DNA of 64,000 bases, taken from positions 124,001-188,000 of the forward strand of contig CAYULW010000004.1 in NCBI GenBank assembly GCA_964445815.1, read 5' to 3'. Below the pieces are notes generated by a model. That model worked only from the letters and a program-made list of their open reading frames with translations. It searched no databases and was not told the DNA's origin. Shown here one piece after another: positions 46,977 to 56,621 of the stretch (its first letter is position 1; each line of letters starts with the position of its first letter). This DNA is from CAYULW01 sp964445815 (GTDB taxonomy: Bacteria > Bacteroidota > Bacteroidia > Flavobacteriales_E > Vicingaceae). Both the position numbers and the translations under genes were made by a program.

Positions 46977-48314
46977 TTATTGAAATCTTTTCTTGGGCAA
47001 AAGGTAACCTTTGTAGTAAATAATTGTTAAAGCAGCAATATAAAATGGCAAGCTTGGTATCTTGTATCGAGATAAAGCACCAAAATTATAGGATGTAATC
47101 CCTACTGCTACACCGAATACTACAGCGAAAAGCATAAATGCTCTGACATCTGAGTCAAAGAAGAGGTATCTAATGAATTTTATTAAGCCAACTCTAAAGA
47201 GAATGAGAAGTGTCAGTATAAGTAATATAAGTGTTTGGATTGCTTCAAAAAATGTTGCAATGTTTCTTGTGTCGATAAAAATAAATGGTCTGTAGTAAGT
47301 CACAAAAAAACCTTCAGGCGATTTTCTCAATATTCCTAAAGGGGTGAATTCTATTTCCCCAAGACTATATCCGGATTGATCTCTCGTTTCTGCTAAATAA
47401 GTATGCCAACTATGAAATCCTTCAGCAATTGACTGCACACTTTCTAATGAATACTTTCCTGCTCCTTCAGAAACTGTATTTATCGCATAGTAACCTCCAA
47501 AACTAAATATGGTAATTAAGATTGGAGTAATTAGAGTCTTTAATATGGGGTTCTTTAGTTTGCGGGAAATATTTCCTTGAATCCAAAGAAGCATAATGGG
47601 GATAAAAGTATACAGTATGTATGGTTTGAGAATAAAGCAAAAATATCCACCTATTAATATGATGATAATGGATAAAACATAGTTTTTATTCCGAACCAGA
47701 TTGTAGGTTGACCAAAAAATAAGACCTACACTGCATAGTGTAAGAGGATCTTTTAAAACACCAGACCCCCATATTCCTAGTGAAGGATAAAATAGTATTC
47801 CATATGCAAGTGGTTTACTCAGTTCAGGGTACAATAGACACATTACTTTATATAATTTCCATAAACCAATCCCGGTAATAACTGTATAAAGTATATTTGT
47901 TGCTAAGTATTGATTCCCAAGAGCTAAGCAAAATATGCTCACCACTTTTGATAGAAAAAAAACATCTTGAGAACTATTTATAGCATAAACATATTCTGCA
48001 CTATAAGTAATGTTTCTTATGTTTTCTTGGGAACTAAGAAAGAGTTTAATCGCATTTAGGGGATTAGCTATTATTTGGTCGGCAAAGAAATTAGCTCCGC
48101 TAAAATATAAGAAAGTATCACCTCCTTTGTAGTAATAGACATGAATCAGAACAAAAATGATTGCAAATAAGATTTTGGCAACAATAAACGGGAAGTAGTA
48201 TTTTGAACTTGGATGGTTTGATTTGGGCTTAAAGAAATTAGCAATTCCTAAGATGATGATAATCAACAATAAACTGAGTATTATGTCAAATATTGAGAGT
48301 TGAGTTAAAACCAA
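46977..48314 (-). CDS. Multi-pass membrane protein, probable polysaccharide polymerase (Wzy-like)
   Basis: The 445 residues contain about eleven to twelve membrane helices, with a long periplasmic loop around residues 255-325 (NTVSEGAGKYSLESVQSIAEGFHSWHTYLAETRDQSGYSLGE). Early residues YYKGGDTFLYFSGANFFADQI and the end GALSRYKIPSLPFYIAALTIIYY resemble hydrophobic O-antigen or capsule polymerases and related membrane transferases. Sequence alone cannot separate these. The start is a TTG at 48314. It is the last gene of a polysaccharide gene cluster, where a polymerase is otherwise missing. Confidence 0.62.
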   Translation of the reverse strand: MVLTQLSIFDIILSLLLIIIILGIANFFKPKSNHPSSKYYFPFIVAKILFAIIFVLIHVYYYKGGDTFLYFSGANFFADQIIANPLNAIKLFLSSQENIRNITYSAEYVYAINSSQDVFFLSKVVSIFCLALGNQYLATNILYTVITGIGLWKLYKVMCLLYPELSKPLAYGILFYPSLGIWGSGVLKDPLTLCSVGLIFWSTYNLVRNKNYVLSIIIILIGGYFCFILKPYILYTFIPIMLLWIQGNISRKLKNPILKTLITPILITIFSFGGYYAINTVSEGAGKYSLESVQSIAEGFHSWHTYLAETRDQSGYSLGEIEFTPLGILRKSPEGFFVTYYRPFIFIDTRNIATFFEAIQTLILLILTLLILFRVGLIKFIRYLFFDSDVRAFMLFAVVFGVAVGITSYNFGALSRYKIPSLPFYIAALTIIYYKGYLLPKKRFQ

Positions 48315-48320
48315 AGCAGG

Positions 48321-49319
48321 TTATTTTTTAAACAATTGAATTAAGGTTTGCTTGTATCTAAACCTTAAAATCAAATTGAAAATTAAGAAGATCAAGGTAA
48401 AGAAATCATTAGGCTTCTTAATGGATTGTAGAATAATGTTATTGACTTGATGTATTAAATACATCTTAAGCTCTTTTGTATTCTTCCTATTGAGCTTGAG
48501 AACCACTTCTTTGAAGAGAGCTATGGATTTTCTGAATTTGACAATATTTACATTTGTTTCCGGCCTATTGTTCATAATAGAAACAAGATCATAATCAAGT
48601 GTTTTGCCGAGCAGTAATTCAAGATATTTCTTGGATGCTTGATTATGACTTCTGTTTTGCTGTTGAGTATTTTTTAAGGACACACCCTGCTCATTTATTC
48701 GGTAATGGTAATCTTCAAATGGCAAATTGGCGATCTGATGTTTTTGAGAAATCAATCTGAGCCAAAGCTCGAAATCTTCACTGTGTTCATAATCCAAAGA
48801 ATAGTGTTGTTTTTCAAAAACAGACTTTCTCCCTAAAATCGAGCCATGAATAAGGGGCTGAGTAAAGTAAGAGGATAGGCTGATTGTATTACTATCTAAA
48901 TAAATAGGATTATTTGTTCGATGAGGTTTTGAATGCTCATCTATTCTTAAAGCTGCTGTTCCTACTATAGATATTTCATGATGTTTGAGTAGAAATTCGA
49001 CTTGATGAGCTATTCTATCTTTGACTGAAACATCATCAGCATCCATACGGGCAATAAATTCACCTTTTGCCAGTAAAATACCTTTGTTCAAGGTTTTAAT
49101 CAATCCTAAGTTAGAAGGGTTATTGTATATCTTAAGTCTGGAGTCTTCCTTGCTTTTTTGTACATAAACCTTAGCGCTTTGATCGGTACTGCCATCATCA
49201 ATTAAAATAACTTCTATGTTAGAGTAAGACTGTTCTAAAATGGAATCTAAAGCTTCTTTCAAAAAGACTTCTGCATTGTAACATGGAAGAATGACAGATA
49301 CTAAGGGTGATTTATCCAT
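48321..49319 (-). CDS. Glycosyltransferase family 2
   Basis: A 332-residue GT-A enzyme: VSVILPCYNAEVFLKEALDSILEQSYSNIEVILIDDGSTDQSA, then the DXD-type site ARMDADDVSVKDRIAHQV and the acceptor-side ED motif SEDFELWLRL. The C-terminal 100 residues are basic and helical, with a hydrophobic stretch (FFTLIFLIFNLILRFRY) that may attach it to the membrane. It should add one sugar to the lipid-linked repeat unit made by this locus. It lies two bases downstream of the acyltransferase and six bases before the polymerase-like gene. Confidence 0.9.
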   Translation of the reverse strand: MDKSPLVSVILPCYNAEVFLKEALDSILEQSYSNIEVILIDDGSTDQSAKVYVQKSKEDSRLKIYNNPSNLGLIKTLNKGILLAKGEFIARMDADDVSVKDRIAHQVEFLLKHHEISIVGTAALRIDEHSKPHRTNNPIYLDSNTISLSSYFTQPLIHGSILGRKSVFEKQHYSLDYEHSEDFELWLRLISQKHQIANLPFEDYHYRINEQGVSLKNTQQQNRSHNQASKKYLELLLGKTLDYDLVSIMNNRPETNVNIVKFRKSIALFKEVVLKLNRKNTKELKMYLIHQVNNIILQSIKKPNDFFTLIFLIFNLILRFRYKQTLIQLFKK

Positions 49320-49321
49320 CT

Positions 49322-50416
49322 CTATGTCTTTATGTATTTAATGACCCGATTCCTCATCCTGATAAAAGGCTCTTCAATAATAAAGGTTACAATTGCGCTA
49401 ATGAGTAAAGAGAGAATGACAAAGTAAGTGAATCCAAGAAAAAGATGATCAAATGTTTGAACAAACCATTGTACTACGATATAATGCCACAAGTACCAGT
49501 TGTACGAAAAGTAGGCGGTTAATTTGATCCAAACGGGAATCTTAATTTGGATTTTATACGTTTGACTGAGAATAATAAAAATCGATAATGGGATCAAGCC
49601 ATGGAAGAACACTCGACTAAATAGACTATCCTTAATATTTAACTCATTCAGGATGACCTGAAATGCAAGAGTGAGAGAGAACAATACTATTCCCAGAATA
49701 AATATCCATCTAGCTCTTCCCTTTAGAGCGTGTTGGGTATTGATGAAGGCACTCTTTTTAATCTCTAATAATGCCAATATAACGCCTAGAATGATTGCAT
49801 CTATTCTATTATGAGTTGATGCATAAGTTTCATAATCAATATTAAAACTGATGAGTCGAATGACGTATCCCATGCAAATAGAAAAAATCAAAATGTTTAA
49901 TAAAGTGTTTTTTTGAAAATTGAAAAATCTTGCAAACAATAATAAACCAAGAGGCAATACTATGTAAAAATGCTCCTCAACACATAGCGACCAAGCATGG
50001 TATAAAATGGTGCTGCCTGAATAATTTTGGGTAAAGGTTAAGTAATAAACAATTTCATTTGCCTCAAAGCTTAAACTCGGGAATAGAGGAGAATAATTGT
50101 AAATTACAAAAGCGGCAAGGATAGCAAAATAAAAAGAAGGAAGGATTTTGAATAGGCGTTTAATGTAAAAGGTTTTGTAATCAAGTGTTTTATTTTCAGA
50201 CAATTGACTTAATAAGCCTCTACTTACTAGGTAACCGGATAAAACAAAAAATATGTCTACTCCAATATTCCCTTCTTTTAGAACAGAGTAGAGCACTAAA
50301 TCTTGGAAATTAATGAAATAGTGCACTTGTACTACAAGCAAAACGGCTAAAGCTCTGAAGAGATCTAGAACCGGATTTCTTTCCAGAGATGATATGCGTT
50401 TTATATAACTGATCAC
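49322..50416 (-). CDS. Acyltransferase 3 family (OafA/YrhL-like) membrane protein
   Basis: The 364 residues form a ten-helix membrane enzyme that O-acylates surface sugars. It has the early VLDLFRALAVLLVVQVHYF block, EGNIGVDIFFVLSGYLVSRGL, and the conserved acceptor motif SLCVEEHFYIVLPL. The end TFIIEEPFIRMRNRV is a common terminal signature. The start is a GTG at 50416. It is one of two such enzymes in the polysaccharide locus, so the product is probably acetylated at more than one position. Confidence 0.9.
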   Translation of the reverse strand: MISYIKRISSLERNPVLDLFRALAVLLVVQVHYFINFQDLVLYSVLKEGNIGVDIFFVLSGYLVSRGLLSQLSENKTLDYKTFYIKRLFKILPSFYFAILAAFVIYNYSPLFPSLSFEANEIVYYLTFTQNYSGSTILYHAWSLCVEEHFYIVLPLGLLLFARFFNFQKNTLLNILIFSICMGYVIRLISFNIDYETYASTHNRIDAIILGVILALLEIKKSAFINTQHALKGRARWIFILGIVLFSLTLAFQVILNELNIKDSLFSRVFFHGLIPLSIFIILSQTYKIQIKIPVWIKLTAYFSYNWYLWHYIVVQWFVQTFDHLFLGFTYFVILSLLISAIVTFIIEEPFIRMRNRVIKYIKT

Positions 50417-50451
50417 AAGTTTAGATTAGATATTGAATACCTTTAATCAAG

Positions 50452-51579
50452 CTAATTTAATAAATCAAGGTGCTTTCTTTTGATCGCATCATAGTCGCCA
50501 AACTGCTTTTCTATGCTGCTTTTAATTTTACTCCCCATTAGTGAAATCAATTTCTTTTCGTTGTATACTTTCCTGATGATTCTTTCAGCATCTACTTCGG
50601 GCTTTTCAATATCCATCAAAAATCCGTTTTCTTCATCTATTATATAATCGTCAAAATCACCTACTCCTTTGCAGACGGCTACCACCTTTTCTAACAAGCC
50701 GATCTCTTTGATCGTATTATTGCTTGCTTCTGTAATAGAAGGATGGATAATAAGATCTGCTGCTGCCATAAAATCGATTACATTTGTTTGAAATCCAAGA
50801 AGTTCTATTTTATTCTCAAGGCCATTCTCTTTAATGTATTGTTCCTGGTTTTCTTTCTCAGGTCCTTCGTCTAATACCATCATTGAAATGTCAAATCCTT
50901 CTTCTAGTAATTTTTTGATCACAGGAAATATTAAAATATGTCTTTTAAAAGGAATAAGTCGTGCAATCATAATGATTCTCAACCGTGAAGGAAAATTGGC
51001 TTTGATGCGATCTACTTCTTCAGCATTTGGAGATCCATATTGCTTAAAATCATAGAGGTAAGGGATGATGCTTAGTTTTTTAGGATTAACCAGTTCATAT
51101 TGAAGCATGCCATTGTATACACCTGAAGAAGGTACAATGATTCTTTTCGCTAAACGATTGATGATTTTATCAAAAAAGACTTCATTGCGGTTGACCTTTA
51201 AGGGGATTCCAAAGTTTCCTTTGTTAAATTTAAAATGATGTCTGAAAATCAGGACTTCTGTTCTCATGAAATACTGAGCAAGTACTGCAATGAAATTGAC
51301 ATGTTGCAAATGGGAGAATACAACATCAATATGATGCTTTCTACAAAATTGGATTAAAAAAAGCACTTGATTCAAATAGTAGAAAAGCGGAAATGAGGAA
51401 TCTACTTTATGAGAAAAGGTAGTTATCTCAAATTCTTCAAATTTTTCATGAAGCATACCTTTTTCACAAGTAGATAGGAAAAGTACAGTATATCCCTCAT
51501 CCTTAAGTTCTTTAAATGTAGTCTCAAGTACATTAGACCTTTTGTTTGAGGGATAGTAAAACAGAATTCTTTTTGCCAT
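50452..51579 (-). CDS. Glycosyltransferase family 4
   Basis: A 375-residue GT-B enzyme. The acceptor domain starts KRILFYYPSNKRSNVLETTFKELKDEGYTVLFLS, and the donor domain has RLRIIMIARLIPFKRHILIFPVIKKL and the nucleotide-sugar E-x7-E motif HPSITEASNNTIKEIGLL. It shares one base with the stop of the upstream GT4 (TGATG), so the two are coupled. No membrane segment. It is part of the polysaccharide cluster. Confidence 0.9.
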   Translation of the reverse strand: MAKRILFYYPSNKRSNVLETTFKELKDEGYTVLFLSTCEKGMLHEKFEEFEITTFSHKVDSSFPLFYYLNQVLFLIQFCRKHHIDVVFSHLQHVNFIAVLAQYFMRTEVLIFRHHFKFNKGNFGIPLKVNRNEVFFDKIINRLAKRIIVPSSGVYNGMLQYELVNPKKLSIIPYLYDFKQYGSPNAEEVDRIKANFPSRLRIIMIARLIPFKRHILIFPVIKKLLEEGFDISMMVLDEGPEKENQEQYIKENGLENKIELLGFQTNVIDFMAAADLIIHPSITEASNNTIKEIGLLEKVVAVCKGVGDFDDYIIDEENGFLMDIEKPEVDAERIIRKVYNEKKLISLMGSKIKSSIEKQFGDYDAIKRKHLDLLN

Positions 51580-52658
51580 CAGTCTTTGAATTCTTTTTCC
51601 ATTCTTCTGAAGGTCTCTTGATAATGATCAAGTGCAAATTGTTCAGTGAATGAGCGGCTTGCTTCACGCATCTTGTAAGATAAAGTTTCCCGTTCTTCCA
51701 TGCTAAGTTGAGTAACTGAAATCAGCTTCTTAACAATGCTATCCTCATCTAATGGTAAGATAAAGTCTGGGTCGGCTTTTGCTACGACTTCTTTACTTCC
51801 TGTCCACTCAGAGATCAAAGGAATTAAGCCTGCAGACATGGCTTCAAGCACTGCTGTTGGAAAAGCATCACCTCTTGAAACATGAAAATAAAAACAACTG
51901 TCTTGTAGATAGTCTTGTATATTGTTAGTTTGCCCCACAAAAGAGATGGAAGCTTTACATTGAGTACTGAACATGCTTGTCAACTCTTCTTGCAATTGTT
52001 TATCCCATTCACCAACTATAGTAAATTGAAGTGTATCATTGATTTCAAACGCTTTGGAATAGGCTCTAAGCATCAGGTCTAAACCTTTGTAAAAGGTTCT
52101 CCATCCTTTTGGCCCGGAAGAAACAAAGATGAGGTGATTAGAAGACAATTTGGGTTGAAGTTTAAGCAATTCGTTTTGACGTTCTTTAGGAACACCTAAA
52201 TAAGTAGTATAAATTTTAGGTCTGGAGATGCCATTAATCTTTGCAAGATCCGCGGCCATTTGACCTTCGCACAACAAAGCATCATATTGATTCAGCAACC
52301 AAATCAGCACTCGCCTCATGAGTTTACTGTAAAAGTCTATTGAAAGAAAATACATGGTTTCATCTCCCAAATGGACAACTACTTTTTGAGATTTTTTTAA
52401 CCTCAAAAACTTCATAATAATCGGGCTAAAATGTGGGCCTGAAACCAAAAAGATGTCAAAATTTTTAGGCTTCTTAAACGCCAGTGCGTTATATATCCAG
52501 GCGTAAATGAGGTAAAGCTTTGATCGTTTCCCATCATTCCACATCTTGTAGCGATCTACCATGTGAAATTCAGCATTGACGCTTTTTGCTAATCGTCCGT
52601 GCATTATATGCGGACCAAAGCGACCATGGATGTATGCAATCCTTTTGTTAGTTAACAT
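51579..52658 (-). CDS. Glycosyltransferase family 4
   Basis: A 359-residue GT-B enzyme. I use the ATG at 52658 (MLTNKRIAYIHGRFGPHIMHGRLAKSV) rather than the upstream TTG. The donor domain has LIFVSSGPKGWRTFYKGLDLMLRAY, TIVGEWDKQ and SFYFHVSRGDAFPTAVLEAMSAGLIPLISEWTGSKEVV. The first residue of the usual E-x7-E motif is Asp (D-AFPTAVL-E), which occurs in some family members. It is coupled to the following GT4 by a one-base overlap. Confidence 0.88.
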   Translation of the reverse strand: MLTNKRIAYIHGRFGPHIMHGRLAKSVNAEFHMVDRYKMWNDGKRSKLYLIYAWIYNALAFKKPKNFDIFLVSGPHFSPIIMKFLRLKKSQKVVVHLGDETMYFLSIDFYSKLMRRVLIWLLNQYDALLCEGQMAADLAKINGISRPKIYTTYLGVPKERQNELLKLQPKLSSNHLIFVSSGPKGWRTFYKGLDLMLRAYSKAFEINDTLQFTIVGEWDKQLQEELTSMFSTQCKASISFVGQTNNIQDYLQDSCFYFHVSRGDAFPTAVLEAMSAGLIPLISEWTGSKEVVAKADPDFILPLDEDSIVKKLISVTQLSMEERETLSYKMREASRSFTEQFALDHYQETFRRMEKEFKD

Positions 52659-52758
52659 TTGGTATTTTTTCGGAAGAGCCAAAAATAATAAGCATTTCTA
52701 TAGCAGGCATTCATATTGAATGGTAGTCTTCTGATTTTTTTGGCAATTTCACCTTTAC

Positions 52759-53655
52759 CTATTTGTGCTTTTGTCCAAGGTAGAGGAAAGTATTTCCCCA
52801 TTTTGAATTAAAGCTTGAAATGAACATGCTCATTCTTGCAATGAAGAAGTTGATTTTGCTAACAAATCCTTTAGCATTCGAAATGGAATTAGGAAATGGC
52901 CATTCTGCTTCACTAATTTCAAAATGTTGAGTGTTTAGTCCAAAATCTTCAAAGAATTGAAGCTGATTTTTCCGATTTGTAAAAATGATGTGGGTTGGTG
53001 TATGAGTAACTGCATAATCTCCTTTTATTAAAGTTTTCAACTTAAAATATGCTTCTCTGGTTTTCAAGGCAAAATTGAAATTCATCTCAATAGGACCCTC
53101 TAGCAAAAAATATCCTCCAGGATTCAAATGCGTTTTAAGTTGCTTTATGGTTTCTTTCGGATCAGTAAAATGCTCTAGAACATTTGACAAACGAATAACA
53201 TCATACTTTATGTCTGAAACCATGAATTCGTCAAATGTATAGAATGAACGCTCCGGAATTTCTTCTTTCAATACTTTGACATGTAGTGGATTGAATTCAA
53301 GGCCATCGCAATTTAAACCATGATGGTTACAGTTGATCAGAAAATTGGCATTGCCACAACCAAAGTCCAAGATTTTGCCTTTGATTTGATGTTTTCTCAA
53401 CAGATCAAATTGTTTGCCATAGCTGTAGCGTAAGCCGATTAACTTTTTATATGGATTATCCAATATTGTGAAATCTACACCAGCTTGGTAGGAGGGAGGA
53501 TACATTTTCAAAAGGTCTTCTTCATTAGGTAATGGGCTAATGAAATGCAAGTTGCAGTTTTGACACCTTTTGTAATCAAACCGTTTAGCATTAAAAACGG
53601 TACTAGGAAGAAAAGAGTTTCTAATGTCTTCAGATTGGCAAAATAAGCAGGGCAT
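52759..53655 (-). CDS. Class I SAM methyltransferase with N-terminal zinc ribbon
   Basis: The 298 residues begin with a four-Cys metal site (C3, C6, C31, C34: PCLFC ... RCQNC) followed by NLHFISPLPNEEDLLKMYPPSYQ, a start shared by sugar C-methyltransferase-like proteins in polysaccharide loci. The Rossmann domain has GKILDFGCGNANFLI, YDVIRLSNVLEHFTDPKETIKQLKTHLNPGGYFLLEGP. It probably methylates a sugar or its lipid-linked form. The substrate is not predictable. It lies between the GT4 genes and another methyltransferase. Confidence 0.85.
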   Translation of the reverse strand: MPCLFCQSEDIRNSFLPSTVFNAKRFDYKRCQNCNLHFISPLPNEEDLLKMYPPSYQAGVDFTILDNPYKKLIGLRYSYGKQFDLLRKHQIKGKILDFGCGNANFLINCNHHGLNCDGLEFNPLHVKVLKEEIPERSFYTFDEFMVSDIKYDVIRLSNVLEHFTDPKETIKQLKTHLNPGGYFLLEGPIEMNFNFALKTREAYFKLKTLIKGDYAVTHTPTHIIFTNRKNQLQFFEDFGLNTQHFEISEAEWPFPNSISNAKGFVSKINFFIARMSMFISSFNSKWGNTFLYLGQKHK

Positions 53656-53701
53656 GATTTAAATTTAATTTACAACACTCAGGTTTGATTCAAGGGCTAG
53701 G

Positions 53702-54457
53702 TTATCTGATTAATGACTTGACAATCATTTTAGCACTATCTATGAACTTGGGGTGACTTATCCGTTCGGCTAATTCTGCTTTAAGGGTAAAAAGTTCAGG
53801 ATGAATGATGTCTTTGCCATGAAAACTTTCAAGATCAAAGTTTAGTTTGTCTTCTTTAGGAGCAAAGAGTACCATGTTTTGCTTGTACCAACAAAAGATT
53901 TTTTCATTTTCCCAAAGTAGTGGTCGGATGACATCGTGTAATTCATAGCCTTGTTCTTCAAAAAGTGAAACCCAATATGAAAGCCATCGCTCATTGATGT
54001 GATTTTGACCACCTTGTAATGGGACTGCTGCAGAGAACAAGACCTTATTTCCTGCATTGACCAGATTACTTACCATTGTTTTCGCGGCCTTCGAAGAAAG
54101 ATGCTCAGCAACTTCCAAGCTAATGGCTAAATCATATTTATCGTCAAGCACAAGGTTTTCTTCCAAATTTGCTTCTTGGAATTCTTCAAGGTGAATGTAT
54201 TTTTTTAGTAAGTCTTTATCTACCCATGTGCCATCAACACCCAGAACTTTTTCTATACCTTCTTTTTTAAAGACATGTAGAAAAGTGCCAATCCCACAAC
54301 CAATATCTACAACACTTTTAGGCTTCAATAGCTTAATTATTTGGGGCACAATCTCATTTGGACTTTCCAGGTTGTGCATGTTTTCTGAGTGCTTGTATTT
54401 TGTCACTTTTCTTTTTTTGAAGGGCAAATATATCAATGATAAAAAACTAGTGTTCAT
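53702..54457 (-). CDS. Class I SAM methyltransferase
   Basis: A 251-residue enzyme with the SAM-binding glycine loop SVVDIGCGIGTFLHVFKKEGI, acidic residue in VLGVDGTWVD and the motif LAISLEVAEHLSSKAAKTMVSNLVNAGNKVLFSAAVP. The C-terminal extension (WYKQNMVLFAPKEDKLNFD) is found in polysaccharide-locus methyltransferases. The product of this gene family is usually an O-methylated sugar. It is on the minus strand between two transferases of the same cluster. Confidence 0.85.
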   Translation of the reverse strand: MNTSFLSLIYLPFKKRKVTKYKHSENMHNLESPNEIVPQIIKLLKPKSVVDIGCGIGTFLHVFKKEGIEKVLGVDGTWVDKDLLKKYIHLEEFQEANLEENLVLDDKYDLAISLEVAEHLSSKAAKTMVSNLVNAGNKVLFSAAVPLQGGQNHINERWLSYWVSLFEEQGYELHDVIRPLLWENEKIFCWYKQNMVLFAPKEDKLNFDLESFHGKDIIHPELFTLKAELAERISHPKFIDSAKMIVKSLIR

Positions 54458-54469
54458 AAAGAACTTTTC

Positions 54470-55624
54470 TTATCTCATTCTTATTAGTGATTCATAGAAT
54501 TGACGATGGAAAAGAAGAGGGTCATTCTTTTTACAAATTGATTCAACCTTTTTTCTGGCATTTAATCCTAATTCATGTGCGAGTTCTTTATTATTAAGAA
54601 GGAGATTAATTTTTTCTCTCAGGTCGTTTTTATCATCAAGTTTGAAGTGAAGTCCTTCTACACCGTCTTTAATAATTGAAGTGAGTTCAGGGATATCGGA
54701 TACAATAACAGGTAACTCAAACGCCATCATTTCTAAGAGAGCGATCGGCAATCCCTCTTTTTGGGATGGAAATACCGCAATTGTTGATTCATTTAAATAG
54801 TCTTTAACATTTGAGATACTGCCTGTAAAAATGATTGTCGGATCGTTCTCTGCGAGTTTTGTAAGCCGTCCATTCGTTTCATCGGGTCCTATCAGATAAA
54901 GTTTTGCTTCATCTTGTTTCTTTAAAGATTTCCATGCTTTGATCAAAGTATCCTGACCTTTATGATGATTCATTCTTGAAATGTAAATCAATTGAGGAGG
55001 GCAGGTTTTGATGTCTTGCTCTCTTTTATAATTACCCAGTTCTATACTGTTTTCTAGTAGTTTGAATTTTAAACTCGGGTTAAAAAGACGATACGTCTTA
55101 ATGTATTTATATACGGCTTCGGAAACTGCAATAAGGTGATAATGCTTGTATAGCTTTCTATAAGCTAAAGCTAGAAGTTGACGTTGATGCCATTTATAAT
55201 CTTCTTTTGAGATTCTGAATAAATGATCTGTAAAAACCAATTGAAGTTGCTGGATTTGCTTTTTGGCAAGTATCCCTATCATCAATTGCCGCGGTAAAGT
55301 ATGAAAATGTAAAATATCAAGCTTCAATTGCTTTATTTGCTCAATAACCTTCTTTGCTTTGCCTATTGTTCTCCCTTGAAAGTATGAATTATTAAGGTAT
55401 GCTAGTAAGCTATAGTCGTATGAGAAATCATAATCGAATACATACTTTTTAACTTTAGTGTCTAAAGGACAAATATCTTCCATCCCAAGATCATTGGATA
55501 GGATAATGAGATGCACGGAATAGCCGTCTTGAGAAAGTGCATTACAGAGTTGGATTAGGACTTTAGAAACTCCGCCAACGGTTAAGTTGTTGACTACAAA
55601 ACCTATGCGAGGCTTTTCATTCAT
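54470..55624 (-). CDS. Glycosyltransferase family 4
   Basis: A 384-residue GT-B enzyme with PRIGFVVNNLTVGGVSKVLIQLCNALSQDGYSVHLIIL, the donor-domain start PQLIYISRMNHHKGQDTLIKAWKSL, and AVFPSQKEGLPIALLEMMAFELPVIVSDIPELTSII containing the E-x7-E motif. The GGVSKVLIQL signature is seen in exopolysaccharide transferases. It is the first minus-strand gene next to the divergent methyltransferase, separated by 43 bases carrying two copies of AAAAGTAGT. Confidence 0.9.
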   Translation of the reverse strand: MNEKPRIGFVVNNLTVGGVSKVLIQLCNALSQDGYSVHLIILSNDLGMEDICPLDTKVKKYVFDYDFSYDYSLLAYLNNSYFQGRTIGKAKKVIEQIKQLKLDILHFHTLPRQLMIGILAKKQIQQLQLVFTDHLFRISKEDYKWHQRQLLALAYRKLYKHYHLIAVSEAVYKYIKTYRLFNPSLKFKLLENSIELGNYKREQDIKTCPPQLIYISRMNHHKGQDTLIKAWKSLKKQDEAKLYLIGPDETNGRLTKLAENDPTIIFTGSISNVKDYLNESTIAVFPSQKEGLPIALLEMMAFELPVIVSDIPELTSIIKDGVEGLHFKLDDKNDLREKINLLLNNKELAHELGLNARKKVESICKKNDPLLFHRQFYESLIRMR

Positions 55625-55667
55625 TCCGTAAAAGTAGTATTGATATGCCTGAAAAGTAGTGATTAAT

Positions 55668-56621
55668 ATGATATATTTGGCGGCTAATAATTCAAATCGA
55701 GAAGTGAATAGTCCATTGACAGGTACCGATAACGTAACGCATATTGATTCAATAAGTGTTAAAGAGATTATTGAGATATATCGAAAAATTTTGCCGACCG
55801 TAAAAGTGGATGGTATACTTGAGAAGTATGATCAAATTGATTTGTATCGATGTAATGAAACCAATTATGAGTTTTATTTTCCCTTTGATGTTTTAGGTGA
55901 TGATGAGTATTATGCTGAGCTGGGTAAATTGCCTTGGTATTATTTGCCTTGGAAATGGGAACATAAAGCATCAATAAAGTACATTAAAGATGCAGATAAG
56001 GTTTTAGAGGTAGGGGCAGCGAAGGGGGATTTTTTAATTCGATTAAAGGATCAGAAAAATGCCGATGTCACCGGTTTGGAGTTAAATCCAAATGCCGAGC
56101 AATTTGGGAAGGAAAAGGGAATCACTTTACTTAATGAATATGTGCAGGATCATGCGCTAAAGAATGCCAATGCATATGATGTGGTATGTACATTTCAGGT
56201 TCTTGAACATATTTCAAAAGTCAAACCTTTTATTCAATCGATGGTTGATTGTTTAAAACCGGGAGGAACCTTGATTATCAGCGTTCCCAATAATGATAGT
56301 TTTATTGGGACTAATCGATTGAACAGTAAAGTGTTGAACTGTCCGCCTCATCATCTGGGAAGGTGGAATGAAAGTGCGTTAAGGAAATTAGAAACTTTAT
56401 TTGATTTGGAATGCATTGGTACAGATTTGGAACCCCTTCAGGAAATACACTATGAGACCTATGCTTTGAATCGTCTTTACAATTATCTTAAATCTGATTT
56501 CTTACTGAAAGTGTTCTGGAAATTAGGCATCACAAAATGGATCAATCCACTTTTCTTAAAAAATAAAGAAGAGGTCATAGGGCATTCCATCAATGCATAT
56601 TACAGATGTACTAAAGCATAG
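55668..56621 (+). CDS. Class I SAM methyltransferase
   Basis: A 317-residue enzyme using the ATG at 55668. A GTG at 55659 is an alternative. An N-terminal ~90-residue region (VDGILEKYDQIDLYRCNETNYEFYFPFDVLGDDEYYAELGKLPWYYLPWKWEHKASIKYI) precedes the SAM site KVLEVGAAKGDFLIRL and VVCTFQVLEHISKVKPFIQSMVDCLKPGGTLIISVPN. The third methyltransferase of the locus, it is the only plus-strand gene inside it. Its last 11 bases overlap the end of the flippase gene. Confidence 0.85.
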   Translation: MIYLAANNSNREVNSPLTGTDNVTHIDSISVKEIIEIYRKILPTVKVDGILEKYDQIDLYRCNETNYEFYFPFDVLGDDEYYAELGKLPWYYLPWKWEHKASIKYIKDADKVLEVGAAKGDFLIRLKDQKNADVTGLELNPNAEQFGKEKGITLLNEYVQDHALKNANAYDVVCTFQVLEHISKVKPFIQSMVDCLKPGGTLIISVPNNDSFIGTNRLNSKVLNCPPHHLGRWNESALRKLETLFDLECIGTDLEPLQEIHYETYALNRLYNYLKSDFLLKVFWKLGITKWINPLFLKNKEEVIGHSINAYYRCTKA

